Below are positions 1 to 12,645 of a DNA stretch of 64,000 bases, piece by piece. A model generated the notes under the pieces. That model was not told the origin of the DNA. It did not search any database and saw nothing but the letters and a program-made list of their open reading frames with translations. A program made the position numbers and the translations under genes. This DNA is from Nageia nagi (taxonomy: Eukaryota; Pinophyta), in the NCBI GenBank assembly GCA_050084985.1, contig JBITNC010000001.1, positions 134,478,001 to 134,542,000 of the forward strand. Direction: 5' to 3'. Position 1 is the stretch's first letter; every line of letters begins with the position of its first letter.

Positions 1-600
1 ACCTTTTATACTACACTACATATGTTGTTATCCTAGTTAATCAATTGAAATATCTTATAGAAAAGCAACATTTATTAGGTAGAGTGGCAAAATGGTTGAT
101 GTTATTACAAGAATTTGACATTAGTGTGGTAAAACAAAAGTCTATTAAAGGACAAGAAATAATTGATTTGATAGAAGAGTTCCCTCTGAATGAATAGGTC
201 ATCATACGTGAAGAGTTCCCAAATAATTACAACTAATATACACCTCCTTTAGAGCATGGACATTGTGGTAGAGTGCATATGCACCGTTACGATGATCATC
301 GAGATATTCTAGAAGAATTTGTATGTTATTTGGAAGATGAGCTTAAGGCTTGGATATTGTATTTCAATGGATCAAAGTGCACATATGGGACAAGGACAAG
401 CGTTGTACTAGTTTCACCTTCTAATGATGTAATTCCTATGGCATATAAACTTGGTTCGATTCCAGTAACAATATGGTAGAATATGAAACTTGTATTCTAA
501 GTTTAAGAGCAATTGTCCTTTTGAAAATAGTTAAAAATATATGGTGATTCACAACTTATCATTAACAAGTAAATAATATACATAATACAAAAGATGAAAA
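1..600 (+). pseudogene. Ty3/gypsy (Tat) RNase H and start of second RNase H, decayed
   Basis: The first 200 bases translate to the end of a Ty3/gypsy RT-linked RNase H. The motif GRVAKWLMLLQEFDI is typical of the plant Tat/Athila branch and is followed by a conserved KGQ...D tail and a stop. From about 330 a second RNase H of the archaeal type begins (AWILYFNGS, then VVLVSPSNDVIPMAYKL), the domain that marks the Tat lineage. Its first catalytic Asp appears as Asn (YFNGS where YFDGS is expected). A following GDSQLIIN carries the next conserved Asp. The frame is lost near KDEKI at about 600, where homology stops and resumes only around 4140. The element enters from the left edge of the window, so gag, protease and RT are outside it. 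It is a fossil and not expected to be expressed. Confidence 0.8.
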
Positions 601-3600
601 AATATTATCAAATACCACCTTCAATCGCCATGATGTTACCAAGAGAAAGTGGTTTATTTTGTTTTATTTTATTGACCACATGTGGACATATTTGTTATGT
701 TCTATTGAGTAAAGTAATGAAACTCATGGATAAAGGAGGGACAACATGCAGTTTAGTTTTGAGAATGTTATGGTTGGAGTCCTAGGAGAGACGATATGGA
801 AAATGTGGAAGTATAGATGCAGGCAGTCATGATAGTTTGAAAAAAAAGACCAGAGCAGTAATAAAAGGATTGGGGGGTGGAACAGGCTTCATGAGATGTG
901 TTGTATCAGTATCCTTGGAAGAATGTGTTTGATATCCATTGAAAATTAATAAGAATTGATTTCACTTGGACGTCATGTGACGAATGCTTTAGTAGACATG
1001 TAAACTAAGTTTGGGATATACAGAAGGCCCACGTGGTATTTTAACTAAACGTGGTACAGAGACGCAATCTCATGGACTGCAATGATCGCAAGGAATGCAT
1101 AAAATTGGTTTCCTAAAAAGACATGGAGAGATTTAGCAGATGCGATTGCCAAGTAGTAAGACAAACTCTATAGCCTTCACCAACATTCTATTAAGCATGT
1201 GTGCCATGAAAACTCAAAATGAAGGTAGAGACATGCATCAAAGAGTAGTTGGAAATGGTTTCCATTGGATATTGTGGTTGTGAGCGCCTGATAGACGTGT
1301 ACACAAGCATGAGGTATAGAGAAGGCACATTAATTGTTTAACAGGATGCATGATACAGTCATAGTTTTTATGGCCTGCAATAATTGGAGATTATACAATT
1401 TATGGCTACAGTGTGGACGTCCTTAAAATCCTGATCTGATGAAGCATGGAAAGCCAACCTTAATGGAATAACCCTTGCATGTGTTCAACTTGCATGCAAT
1501 TATGGGGGTCATCCAGTGGATAAGTGATGTAAATACTCTAATAGCAGGATGAATCTTATTGCATTATTCCTGAAATGAAAGACCTTCTTGGCCGCGCAAG
1601 TTCTGAAACTCATTGCCAAGATGCCATAAAACCTATTTGGGATGAGTGGATGCGTCTATTTGATATTTGTTGATCTTTCTAAAGGGAATTTGTGGTGACA
1701 ATCTTTTATTATTGGAGCCCTATATATATTACATCTTATGTTCTTCGTTCAAGAATCCATGTTGAAGTGAGCAGCAAATATGATGTTCGAAGATTAAAGA
1801 CTGAGAGAAAACCGTTGCATGTGGATGTTGTTCGAGTTGCTACTAAACCTAAATTTGGTGAGCAATTGTATTTTCTTAGCTCCTATCTGGAATAGTCTAT
1901 CATCATGGAAGCATTACAGAAGGTACAAAACTTCCTAATAATTTCTTTTAGAGGTCTTTTTATCCCTGATTGTTGATGTTTGATATTTCTGAGTATATGC
2001 TTAGTCTGATTGTGTATGAGGATTGATGATAAAGTTAACTTGTGGAATATCTCTTTCTTTTTATCTGAGAAGAGAAATATTACGTAAATAAAACTTATTT
2101 GATTATAGATCATCCAACTTTAAATGCCAAAATATGATGGCTTTCTTGAGGACCTTAAAATAAATTGATTTATGGAGTATTACTGTTTGAAAAAAAAAAA
2201 TCAAATTAAAAGTCTATGAGTAGTTTGACATTGCTCACTGATTTAGAAGAATTGAATTATTAGATATGATAATCTTTTAAAGATTTAATCAAAGATTTAA
2301 ATACATAATGAATTGCTATTTATTTAGCAAGTGAAATAGTATATGGTTGAACATAGTTATTCTTTGGAATAACTATATTTGAATTCAAAATTTTAAGCAT
2401 AGTAATAACTTTATGATTATTTTGACTAATTAACTTAAATACATGAGTTGTATTTAAATTAGTCATAGAGTATTTAAGAATTAAATTGTATGTTGGTTGA
2501 TTGTATAAAGATATAGATGTTATTGATTATCTCTATACCAATATGCTTGCCTAGAAGGTATGTAATACATATTAACTCATAGTATATCATTAACCATCAT
2601 AGATTATTATTATTAGAAGTTAAGGGACAAATTATATGTCTTAAACTTCAAAATCATGATAGTACCATTGGTTTTCTCTTAGAATGTGTTGGAATATTAG
2701 GAGACCTTAACATTATTAAAGTATATCAAATGTGTGTGTGTGTATAAAGGTTAAAATTATTTTCTTTTGAAGGAAATTATTTGAGATGCCTTATTCTTGA
2801 TGTCCATGATGTAGTGAGAATACCACATTCTTTGTTATGATGATAAAGTGCTTATTATATCTTGATAATATGAACACTTGGATAACACCTTGTTTTATAT
2901 ATGAGATAACACTTTAGTTTTGATGATATTTGGAAAACACCTAGTTGTTTGAATTAGGTTTCACATCATTTGAACATATGCTTATAGGTAGGATTGTATT
3001 TGGACTCATGAGAGTTGTTAGTTATTTATATGTTTATGCTATTGTGGGTATATTTTTCCTTTTATATTAAGGTATTTGAATTTGAGGTAGTATTTTTATA
3101 AATACCTTATCATTTATAAATAGAGTATTGAGTGCTTCTTTAATTACTATTGAGATGTTTTCTTATTTTGAAATTGAAATGAAGTATTGGGGATATTGTC
3201 ATCATTTAGTGTTGTGGCACTTAGGTCACCTTGAAATTATGAAATAACGCTTTTTGATAATATTTATTATATGATGTTGATTTTGAAATACCTTATTATT
3301 CTTAAGTATAATAGGTGTTATAAATCAAGAGTTATTAGAGTACTTGATGTTTGGGTTGTGAATACTTGGAGAATTAATGATTTGATAAAAATAGTATTGT
3401 GAAAGCATTTTATCATGGTTAAATAAGCTTGGACTATAGAATATGTCTCAATATAGCTCTTGCTAGTGGTAAACTAGATTATGATATTCCATTGAAGGTA
3501 TATGAGGGTTTGTAAATGTATATTGGCATATGGATACAAGGATTGGATGTAATATTGAAAATATTATAATAAAATATTAGTAGGTATCGTAGCTACCAAG

Positions 3601-4115
3601 GGTTTACCTGGTATGGCAATACCCATGGTTTTTCTTGAGCATTAGCTCAAATCAAGTGTTATGTGGAATGCTTTGATGTGATTAAATTGTTTATAATTTT
3701 TGCAATAATATAAGGAGTTATGTCATATCTTGAAATATGTTTTGTTTAAGTTATTTTATTTAGAAATTAAAACAAAAGCAAATGAGAGATAGTATTGTAT
3801 CAATATTGTTATAGTGACTATATGAACATGTTCTTTAATGTATTGAAATTATGGAAGTTGAGCTAAGTTGATTTAATTTATGATTGTGTATTAACATTTA
3901 AATAAGTTCCTTAAAAGTGAAGAATCTTTGAAGTGCTTATTATCAATGCTTTACTTTGTGAGTTAAGTGTTGAAAATTATTTTGCAATATTTAACAATTA
4001 CTTCTTAATGTTTTCATTGAACAATTATAACATAAAAAATTGATACATTTGTATGGTCTAATATGTATTTTGAAGTAAGGAACTCACCTAAATCTATCTT
4101 GTAAAAAAATATTTA
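601..4115. other. About 3.5 kb of unidentified sequence interrupting the Tat element
   Basis: This stretch separates the two halves of one archaeal-type RNase H domain, so it is most simply an insertion into the retroelement. I recognise no coding homology in either strand. The first kilobase (about 720-1900) is less AT-rich than the rest. From 2150 on it is strongly AT-rich, with a short (TG)6 run at 2731-2742. I did not find clear terminal repeats or a target duplication at its edges. It may be an old non-autonomous element or LTR debris. Confidence 0.5.
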
Positions 4116-4345
4116 GTGTGGGATTTAGAGCAAGATAATGGTATCTTACAATTGTATCCTTACAAGACAATAGTAGTTGAGCTCCTTCATAGGTTTCAAA
4201 GGTACATTATTGCTACTCTTCCAAGAACAAACAACAGGTATGTAGATGTAATGGCAAGTACAACTTCCTTAACTCTAATCAAAATAGTAGATGAGCATGC
4301 AATTTTGAAAATCAAGAACTTGGCCCACTCTTCTATATGGACAAT
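4116..4345 (+). pseudogene. C-terminal half of the interrupted Tat second RNase H
   Basis: An 80-codon open stretch contains QLYPYKTIVVELLHRF followed by LPRTNNRYVDVMASTTSL. This matches the end of the archaeal-type RNase H of Tat elements, where a PYK...F segment precedes a conserved P-R-x-N-N-x-x-A-D-A-x-A block. Here the conserved Ala-Asp is Val-Asp. It picks up where the domain is cut at about 600, so both belong to one original gene. Integrase follows immediately downstream in the normal Tat order. Confidence 0.75.
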
Positions 4346-4349
4346 GATA

Positions 4350-5660
4350 TTGATGTAGAAATATTTTGAGTTTCTCAAGATAAAATTGCTCTATTATGGT
4401 ATAATGAAGTTTATAAATACTTGAAAGATAAATCAATACCACAACATTATGATAGAAATGAAAGGATTATATTAAGGAGAGTAGCTCTTAAATATCATAT
4501 TATAATTGGAAAAGTACTATATAGGCGATTGTTTGATGGATCTTTATTAATATGTATTACACAAGATGAAACATTAATAATACTTGAATAGGCACATGAG
4601 GGCTTATGTAAGGGACATTTATTTGAAAAAGCTTTATACACCAAGCTCTTGAAAATTGGATACTATTGGCCAACAAAGGAGGAGGATTGCAAGGATCATG
4701 TGAGGACTTATTTTCAATTTCAAAAATACTCAAATTTAGAAAAATAACCAACTCATGAGATAAATTTAATTATTTTACTATGGCCTTTCACAACTTTGGG
4801 CATAGACATAATTAGCTTGATCAATTCATACTTAAGAGATAGGTACAAATTTATTATCATAGATACATAGTATACAACTAAGCGGGTAGAAGGAGCTCCT
4901 ATGAAGTCAATCATACAAGAAAAGATCATAAAGTTCCTAATCAAGAATATCATTAAAATATTCAGTGTCTCACAACAATTTCTCATGCATAATGGGCCAA
5001 ATTTCAAAGGTAAAGACATGAAATCCTTTTCCAAAAAAATTCATATAAATCAAAAGTTTTATTCTATTTATTATCCATAAGGAAATGGTCATGATGAAAC
5101 ATCAAATAAGATAATAAAAAGTATTTATTCAAAGACTTGGAATAGGTACAATAGATATTGGTATGAGCAATTGCCTTATGCACTTTGGGCATATCAAAAT
5201 AGTGTAAGGAATTCCATTGGGGTAACTCCTTTTTCATTAGTTTATGGTGATGAGGTTATGATACCACTAGAACTAGAGATTCCATGTTTGAGAAACTCAC
5301 TATAAGGAGACATACCAGATGAAGAAGCTAGAAAAGCAAGGTTATAACAATTAGAAGCTCTTGATGAAAAATGAATACATGCTATTGAACATAAAAAAGC
5401 ATATAAAGTTAAGGAGAGAATTTAGTAAAAAGATCAAGCCAAAACAATTCCAAGTAGGAGATTTAGTGTAAAAATAAAACATCGATAAAAATGTTGCAAA
5501 TGATGAAGTCAAAGGAAAATTTGAGCCAAATTGGTTAGGACCATTTATTGTAGTAGAAGATACAAGGTTAGGTACATACAAGTTATCTTCCATGGATGGA
5601 AAATAAGAATCAAAAACCAATTCCATACATTTAAAAAACTTCTATGCATAAAAGGATCAC
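4350..5660 (+). pseudogene. Ty3/gypsy (Tat) integrase, decayed
   Basis: Integrase domains appear in order. The zinc-binding region has HEGLCKGHL with both His, but the CxxC pair is damaged (TYFQF where C..C is expected). The catalytic core has Asp in TLGIDIIS. The second Asp position reads LMHNGPNF (His for Asp). The Glu position is in GNGHDETSNK. After it come ALWAYQNSVRNSIGVTPFSL and the LVYGDEVMIPLELEIP block of this family. From about 5400 the frame shifts, and a C-terminal GPF/Y-type module (KFEPNWLGPFIVVED) is readable at 5515-5600. Several in-frame stops and the lost residues make it inactive. It continues the second RNase H upstream and is followed by the 3' untranslated region and a probable LTR. 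Confidence 0.85.
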
Positions 5661-5820
5661 CCTGTAACTTGAAACATCATGATGTATAAAAATGAGGTAC
5701 ATGTATTGTATATTGTATTTTTATTTCAAGTTTTCTTTTTAACTTTTGTCAAGCATTGATGTCATACTTCTTCTTGCACATCGTCAATGCTATAAATTTT
5801 ACAATAAAATAATAAAAAAT

Positions 5821-6162
5821 AACAAGCATAATATCTACGGATCATGGACATAAAATGCATGGTCATTGATGGTTAATGATATAGCTAGTGAGAGTTCACT
5901 CATTTAAAAGGAAACTGGTGATACAACTGTTAGTAAGGATGTTGACATTGGCTCATACCCAATGGATGATGCACCTTATTTTGTACCTATACATGGTTAT
6001 CCTTATAGCTATAAAAGCATAATATATATATGATCATCAATGGCTAATGATACAACTAGTGAGAGTTCACTCACTTAAAAGGGAATAGTTGATACAACCA
6101 TTAGTGAGGATGTTGATATTGGCTCATACCCAATGGATGATGTACCTCATTACGTATCCAAA
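5821..6162 (+). repeat. 171-bp tandem duplication in the element's 3' region
   Basis: Two adjacent copies are offset by 171 bases. The shared landmarks are GTGAGAGTTCACTCA near 5887 and 6058, and GGCTCATACCCAATGGATGA near 5950 and 6121. They lie between the integrase end and the polypurine tract. Tandem repeats in this position are common in Tat/Ogre-type elements. Confidence 0.85.
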
Positions 6163-6628
6163 AATATATTGTAGGGTATTTCTAACTCCATTTCTATCAC
6201 AAGGTATTTTCTAATTTATCTTCTTGCTACATATCAAAAAAGGAGAAAATAAAATTTTCAAAGCATCCATGCTATTCGTAGTATTATCTACACACTTCCA
6301 GTATCATTCATTGAACCATATCAAAGATTGAAATTAATTTGGCACTTTTGTATCAAGACATGGATACTAGAACATAAGAATCCTTAGTATCATAAATAAA
6401 GGAGTAGTCACTTTCATTATTGAGCATAGCAAGGGATAAAAGAAAGAATGGATTCATATTTTATCTTAGCTACTCCATCCATGGAGCTTTCTTGGGGAAA
6501 CCAATTCAAAAGAGCGCAATGAATGGCCTACATCAAAAGATAGTATTTTTGTATAAGAGTTTAAAGTTCTCAAAATTTTCTTCTACTATTCTTTGGATAT
6601 GTAACTTTATGTATGTCATTACATCTCC

Positions 6629-6642
6629 AAAGAGGGGTAACA
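6629..6642 (+). other. Polypurine tract of the Tat element
   Basis: AAAGAGGGGTAACA directly precedes a TG-initiated sequence resembling Tat LTR starts. It would prime plus-strand synthesis. Confidence 0.55.
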
Positions 6643-7650
6643 TGTAGATGCCTAAAAATGAATTCTTATTTATTAAATAAATTTTTTTATAGCCTCAAGA
6701 GATATTTATTGTAAAAAGGTGTTAAAATATACCCAAGGCAATGTAATCAATGTAAAAGTATCACAAAATAATGTAAGTGATGTTAAATATATATAAATGT
6801 ATCACAAGCTATGTAATATATAATGATTCCAAAAAAAAGGAGAAGATCAAGACATCTCTATAAAATAATATCAAAGGTAAATTATTCATCATCAATAAAT
6901 CATCAATTGAATAGGATAATACATGCACATCATATATTTGAACAACAATGGTATTTTGTAACACCACCTATCTGAGGATCTATTATCTACCTTTCATCGT
7001 GTCTCACATACTTTAATCCTTGCACCTAGTATCACTTTAAGGCATCAATGGCATGTGGTCCTTAAGATGTTGACATCGTAATTCTTGTGTTTGAATGAGT
7101 AGGTATTATGTAGAGATATTATTATTAGCTCATATTTTTATATTTGAAAAAGGTATATAATCATTATTATCAATTATAGATATATTTTTTATATATACTT
7201 CAATATTACATTTGTAGAGAAATAATGCTTTATTAATTGCATTATGCATTATTTTTCATCTTCACTATCCTCTTATAAATTTTGTAAACATTAGAGTAAA
7301 TTTTATAAGTGTTGGTGAATATTAATACTAGTTAATTAGTATTAATTTGAGCTTTCATATTGATGAAATAAAGAACTTTCATTACCATTTTAAATTATCA
7401 TTTATGTGGTTATTTGAACTATTTGAATTGGAGAGCTTAAGAGCTAGGTTAAATCAAAATTCTTTTTCTTACTAGTTATATAATGAAAAAGGATAGTTTT
7501 TAGTTGAAGTTTTATGTAGGAAAACCTTTCAAGTCTTATCCAATTGAATAAGAATATATTTACTTTTGAGAAATACCTTTAAAAAAAGGAGTATTTTTTA
7601 ATCCCTTATTATCCCCTTTTTCTTCTACAAGAAAATGTGGTTAATAGAAA
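6643..7650 (+). repeat. Probable 3' LTR of the Tat element
   Basis: It begins TGTAGATGCCTAAAAATG, close to the common plant Tat LTR start TGTAGACACC. It runs through AT-rich sequence to a GCGACTCCATTAGG motif at 7653, which resembles the conserved sequence found at the LTR/primer-site border in this lineage. The right border is approximate, because the matching 5' LTR is outside the window. Confidence 0.5.
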
Positions 7651-8433
7651 ATTGCGACTCCATTAGGTAAGTGAGTCTTTTTGTTTATTTGAATATTTTG
7701 GCCAAGTGAAGTATGCTTGATGGCTCTACTAGTTAGTAACTTAGAATTTTATTGAGTACAAACAAAAATCCTCAAACTTTACTCTTTTTTGAAAAGAGAT
7801 TTTGAATAGGAATAAAATTTAAGATGAGTCATCATGGAATTATCAAGACCTCACATTATTGAAAGACCTCTTATGGATGATAGAATCTATTAAAAAGTTA
7901 AAAATAAAACACTCTTTTTTAAACAATTAGTTCTTGACATATTATCAATAAGTGATACCGTAAGTTTTAAAAGAGCTCAACAAAGGCATCTCTCTCCTTC
8001 AAAGAAAATCAATAATCAAAGTATCAGTAGACTATTTCATAAAAGGTTATTTAGAAGGAAGCAAATTTAGAAGAACATGAGTTGCACCTTAAGGTATTTT
8101 TAAAGAATAATTTATTTAAATAACAAGTTAATATAATATTGTAACATAAAGAGAATATATTGTTAACTACAAGATCAAATTCCTCTTGCCTATTGAAGAG
8201 AATCTAGTATAGCTATCCTCAGCCAAATATGTCTTGATTGGTATTATATATGTAAATTCTAGAATAGAGCATTTTTATATTATATATATATATTTTTAGG
8301 AGAGTATGGAATTGTTGAATGTGTAGCATAGAAGCTCTTCCTAGGATTTAATCAAAGCTTAAACATAAGGAAAATAAGCAATTCTAGGTTATAATGTCAA
8401 AGCACACAAGAAGTAAAATACCTTCAAATGCTT
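7651..8433. other. AT-rich spacer, no gene seen
   Basis: I see no coding similarity and no clear repeat structure apart from a short AT run near 8280. It ends at the target site of the Ty1/copia element. Confidence 0.5.
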
Positions 8434-8924
8434 TGAAGGAACTAACACTAACAAGATACTTCCTAATCAACCAAGATCACATGAAAGCTCACAATTACAT
8501 CTAAAAACTCACAAAGCAATCTCACAACATAAGATGTAAGTGGTTCCTCCAACTAAGAGTACATCCACTAACTAGATCTTTAATTCAATAAAAAATACAA
8601 TCTCTTTTCAATCCTCCTAATCTCAAATCCTACTCTTGTATCCTATAGCATAACTTTACTCCACAATTGGTATATGATCACAAAGAGGAAGCCTTCTATT
8701 TATAAGCTAAAATCCCTCTTTGGATCAACTTTTATCCAATGTACAATAGCATAACATGCACATCCTTTTACCCGAGGGGCATGCTCATGACATGGAGTAT
8801 AGGACAAGTTACATTATCATATTCACTTAAATACTTAAAATATCAAATGATACCCTTAAGTATTAGTGAAATTACATAGAAGATTTAATACAAACCTTTA
8901 CAATAATGCATTATAATTCCAACA
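8434..8924 (-). repeat. 3' LTR of the Ty1/copia element (491 bp)
   Basis: On the plus strand it starts TGAAGGAACTAACACTAAC and ends ATAATTCCAACA; read on the element's strand it starts TGTTGGAAT. It matches 16522-17051 along its whole length apart from point changes and a 39-bp difference. Confidence 0.93.
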
Positions 8925-8934
8925 CTCCCCTTTA
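8925..8934 (-). other. Polypurine tract
   Basis: Read on the minus strand this is AAAGGGGAG directly upstream of the LTR start TGTTGGAAT. Confidence 0.85.
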
Positions 8935-9732
8935 ATGCAATATTGGGATATAGCAAGTAAGAGAGAAGAAGAAGAGAAAGTAAGAGAGTTATCCTTCAAA
9001 TAGATACAATAGAGATGAGAATATTTTACATATTTATGAAGAAAGAAAGATCTAGTTTGAGACTCACTACCTTGCCAAATATAATCATTAACCACAACTA
9101 GTTTTAATATGCATGAAGTAGTCATCTAACTGAAAGTTATGAAGAGTCTCCAAGAGCCTGCATACCTGAGGCAAGTAACTTGTAATCTCAAAAAAACTTG
9201 CAATTCATAAGTAGCTCAAATAATAAGATCAATTAAATGCACTATATTCATATCAACAAGGATAGATGAATCACACAAATGCCATCATGAACTGATCAAT
9301 GGTGCATTATAAGTCATCACAAAGATGCCATGCCAAAAAATTATAATCACCTACTATATATAAAAACATGTGTTTATTATCATTACAAAATAGAGCATGC
9401 ACATATGATTTTCTCACATATGGATAACTAAATAGTTCCAAAAGACACATAAGAGTTCATCACACATGGATAACTAAACAGTGCTAGATGGACCAAAAAT
9501 AGAGTATGCACATATGATTCCCTCACATATGGATAACTAAATAGTGTCAAAAAACATATAAGAGTTTATCACACATGAATAACTAAACAGTGCTAGATTG
9601 GCCAATACGTACAATAAGTTTTTCATACAAAGTGAACTTACTATGAAAGTGTACAATAAAATCAACACTATACAACACAAAATTCTCTTAAAGGTGAAGT
9701 AGTCATCATAAACATGAATTCAACATAAAAAT
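8935..9732 (-). other. 3' untranslated region with a 109-bp duplication
   Basis: This lies between the RNase H frame and the polypurine tract. Positions 9391-9499 and 9500-9608 are direct copies offset by 109 bases, both containing CACATATGGATAACTAAATA and a CACACATG(G/A)ATAACTAAACAG block. No coding frame is recognisable. Confidence 0.8.
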
Positions 9733-10250
9733 TCAAACTTCAATCCCCCTTAAGGGCAACTTCACCAACCCAATAGCATCCTTAAGCTTATAAAATTGAG
9801 CTTTCAAGAGGGGCCTAATGAACAAATTAGCAAAGTTCAATATGGATGGATAATACTCCAAGTGTATGATACCATCAAGAACCTTTTCCTTAATAAAATG
9901 GGCATGGATTTTCACATGTTTTATTCTTTGATAAAACATAGGATTCTTATCCAAAGAAATAGCTGATTGATTATTTGAAGAGATCAAAGATGAGCCACCT
10001 TGCTCATACCTAATTTATTTCAAAAGATGCCTTGGCCAAATTGTTTCCTAGGCTACAATAGACATGGCATGATATTTAAATTCTATGGTGGAAAGAGAAA
10101 TAGTAGGTTGCTTTTTGGAAGCCCAAGAGATAGCACCTAAACTAATGCTAAACACATATGCAAAGGTTGACTTCCTATCATCTCTATCTCCCTCATAGTC
10201 AAAATCTAAGAATCCAGAGAGAACAAATGAGGGCAACTTGGAATACTTGA
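9733..10250 (-). pseudogene. Ty1/copia RNase H, decayed
   Basis: The frame from 10236 reads GFLDFDYEGDRDDRKSTFA then GAISWASKKQPTISLSTIEF. This is the standard copia RNase H pattern (DxDWAG, DRKST, GAISWxSKKQ, LSTxEAEY). After a stop the domain continues to 9733 with NNQSAISLDKNPMFYQRIKH and HAHFIKEKV, the conserved end of the domain. The conserved Glu-Ala-Glu-Tyr is changed to EFKY, and a stop interrupts the middle. It is the C-terminal module of the element's polyprotein, directly following the RT. Confidence 0.9.
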
Positions 10251-11340
10251 GAGCAAGATCCTTAATCCTTGCAACATACCTTAAAATTTGCTTAATAGTA
10301 TTGAAGTGCTCAACATATTCATTGCAAAGGTAATATTTGGCCTAGATATAGTTAAATACAAAAGACTACCAATTAATTACCTATAAGTTAGCATCAGCTA
10401 AGTAAGAGTTGGAGCTTAAAGAAATAGTGATTCCAACAGAGATTAGGATCCTAGCATATCTACACTCCATTCCAAACTTCTATAAGATGTATGATATATA
10501 CTTATATTGATTGAGGTAAGTATAATCCTTGTATTGATACACTTGGATTCCAAGATAGTAGTGCAAAAGATCAAGATCAATCATTTCAAACATTGCTTTA
10601 AGTTTAGATATGCACTTTTGAATGATTTTATCATTATTTCTAGTAATCAAAAGATCATACATATAAAGGAGAATCAAGACCATATCTTTTCTTTGATTGA
10701 ACACATATAGATCAGAGTAAAAAAAAAACTTGGAGAATCCAATATTTGTAAAGTACCCTAAAATCTTTCTGTACCAAGCTTGAGGTGCTTGCTTAAGTCC
10801 ATATAATGACTTCTTTAGCTTGTACATAAAGGAATCTTTGCCTTCCACAATAAATCCTTCTCATTGATTTATGAAGATTTATACATCTAAGTCACTATTG
10901 AAAAATGCACTCTTGATGTCAAGTTGAAAAACTTTCCATCCTTGAGCTACAGAAAGAGCAAGAATAACTCTCATAGTAGGCATCTTCACCATGGAAGCAA
11001 AGGTTTTCTCATAATCTACATCATATTTTTGAGCAAAACCTTTAGCTAGTAACCTTTCCTTGTATTTCTCAATATTTTCAATTGAATTGAACTTGAACTT
11101 ATAGATCCACTTATTACCAATCACATTCCTTTCATTGGGATAAGGAACCAGGTTCCAAGTTTTATACTTCATAAACATCTCATGCTCCACTTTCATGGCT
11201 TCTTTGAAGGTTGAGGGCTCATGCTTGTTATCAATCTTGGTAATTAAGGATTTGTTCAAATTCATGCTCCTTGTTACCTTTTGTGTTGGAGAATTTTGTT
11301 TTTGAGGTGACTTATCTACATCAATATCCAACTATCTAGG
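10251..11340 (-). pseudogene. Ty1/copia reverse transcriptase, decayed
   Basis: An open stretch at 11331-10879 carries the RT start: TWNLVPYPNERNVIGNKWIY, LLAKGFAQKYDVDYEKTFA, then VFQLDIKSAFFNSDLD with the first catalytic Asp. A second stretch at 10848-10480 continues with KLKKSLYGLKQAPQAWY and the active-site loop LLYMYDLLIT. In that loop the usual Tyr-Val-Asp-Asp has Tyr in place of the first Asp, so the enzyme could not work even if the frame were restored. The two stretches are split by stops around 10860. Further stops precede the RNase H. It lies between integrase and RNase H as expected for Ty1/copia. Confidence 0.92.
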
Positions 11341-12340
11341 AGTAATTGAAGAGTCCTATGGATCATCAACATCCTCATTAGAAGCAGATTCATTAAGAAG
11401 CTCATTGAAATTTACATCCTTTGAAATGAACACTACTTTATAGGTTGGAAACTAGAGCTAGTAACCTCTATGCTGACTATCATAACCCATAAAGATGCAT
11501 TTTTTTAGCTCTTTTGTCCAACTTCTTTTTTTACTAAGAAATAATGTAGAAGAATGCTTCATAACCAAACACCCTAAGGTGAGAAATGTTAGGTTTTCTT
11601 CATGACTATGCCTCAAAAGGAGTTTTACTCTAAATGGCTTTTGTGATACACCTATTCAAAGTGTAAATAGCAATGCTCATAGCTTCATCCCATAAGAATT
11701 TAGGAATATTACCCAACATGCATCTATCCATCTCCATAATTGTTCTATTTTTTTTTAACAACACTATTCTATTGAGGAGTGTAAGGAATCATAAACTTCC
11801 TCATGATTCCATACTTAGCATAATAGTTATTGAACTCATTGCTATTATATTCTATCCCATTATCTGATCTTAACATTATAATTTTAAGGTTAGTTTGATT
11901 CTCAACAAAGGCCTTAAAAACTTTAAAACTTTTAAATATTTAGTCTTTATGCTCAATTAGATACCCAAAGGTCATCCTACGAAAGTTATCAATGAAAGTC
12001 AAGATGTAAGATGCTCCTTTAAGTGACTTAGTCTAAAACAGACCCATCAAATTTAAATGCACAAGTTAAAGAGCTTGAGATGCTCTTGTTGTCTTATGTT
12101 TTTCAAACTTTTATCTATGCATCTTACCAAGAATGCACTTCTCACATAGATCAATCGAAGGATAAATTGAAAGCAAACCTTCCTCCAGTTCTTAGTCTTT
12201 CATGACTTAAATACTCTTGTGGTTAAGGTGCTCTAAATGATGGTTCTAAATATTACCTTTAGAACACACACTAGAAGAAAGATACATCTTTGATAGAATT
12301 TGATCCACAATGTGGAGGTTATCTTTCATAGATCCTTTAA
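11341..12340 (-). pseudogene. Ty1/copia integrase with pre-integrase zinc region, decayed
   Basis: Minus-strand reading gives the GAG-pre-integrase zinc-binding stretch (HLEHLNHKSI, then LCEKCILGKMHR), retaining His and the CxxC pair. The catalytic core follows: LVHLNLMGLF where the family has an Asp, TFIDNFRRMTFGYL, then MLRSDNGIEYNSNEFNNYY with the second Asp. The third motif reads TPQ, stop, NSVVKKN, so the expected Glu is Lys. Many stops are present. Downstream the C-terminal part is barely readable before the RT frame opens at 11331. Confidence 0.85.
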
Positions 12341-12379
12341 CCAAAGTAGCAAGTCCTTTCTTAATACACTAGGATTGAG

Positions 12380-12645
12380 AGTCAAACTCAAAAGAGTACC
12401 CTTTTCTAGCAACTTGGATCATGAAGAGAAGGTTCATCCTTAACTTAGGAACATAGAGAATATTTTTAAGAACCTTTCTATGAATTAGCACACTTCTAAT
12501 TCCTTGGACTTCAAAGGTAGAGTTATCACCTATCACAACCACATCCTTTTTATACTTGTGAAAGTTCTCAAATTTTTATTTTTCAAAGCATAGATGATTA
12601 GTGCAACCAAAGTCAACAATCCATTTAGATGGAAAAGAGTAAGAC
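12380..12645 (-). pseudogene. Ty1/copia aspartic protease, decayed
   Basis: Minus-strand reading gives WIVDFGCTNHLC, matching the copia protease site W-I-x-D-S-G-x-T-x-H with Phe in place of the catalytic Ser. It is followed by VVVIGDNSTFEVQGI and LKNILYVPKLRMNLL, the usual second half of the domain. It sits between the gag zinc knuckle and the pre-integrase region. Confidence 0.85.

Noticed and set aside
2731-2742. (TG)6 run as a regulatory or recombination site
   Set aside because: Too short and too common to support any claim.
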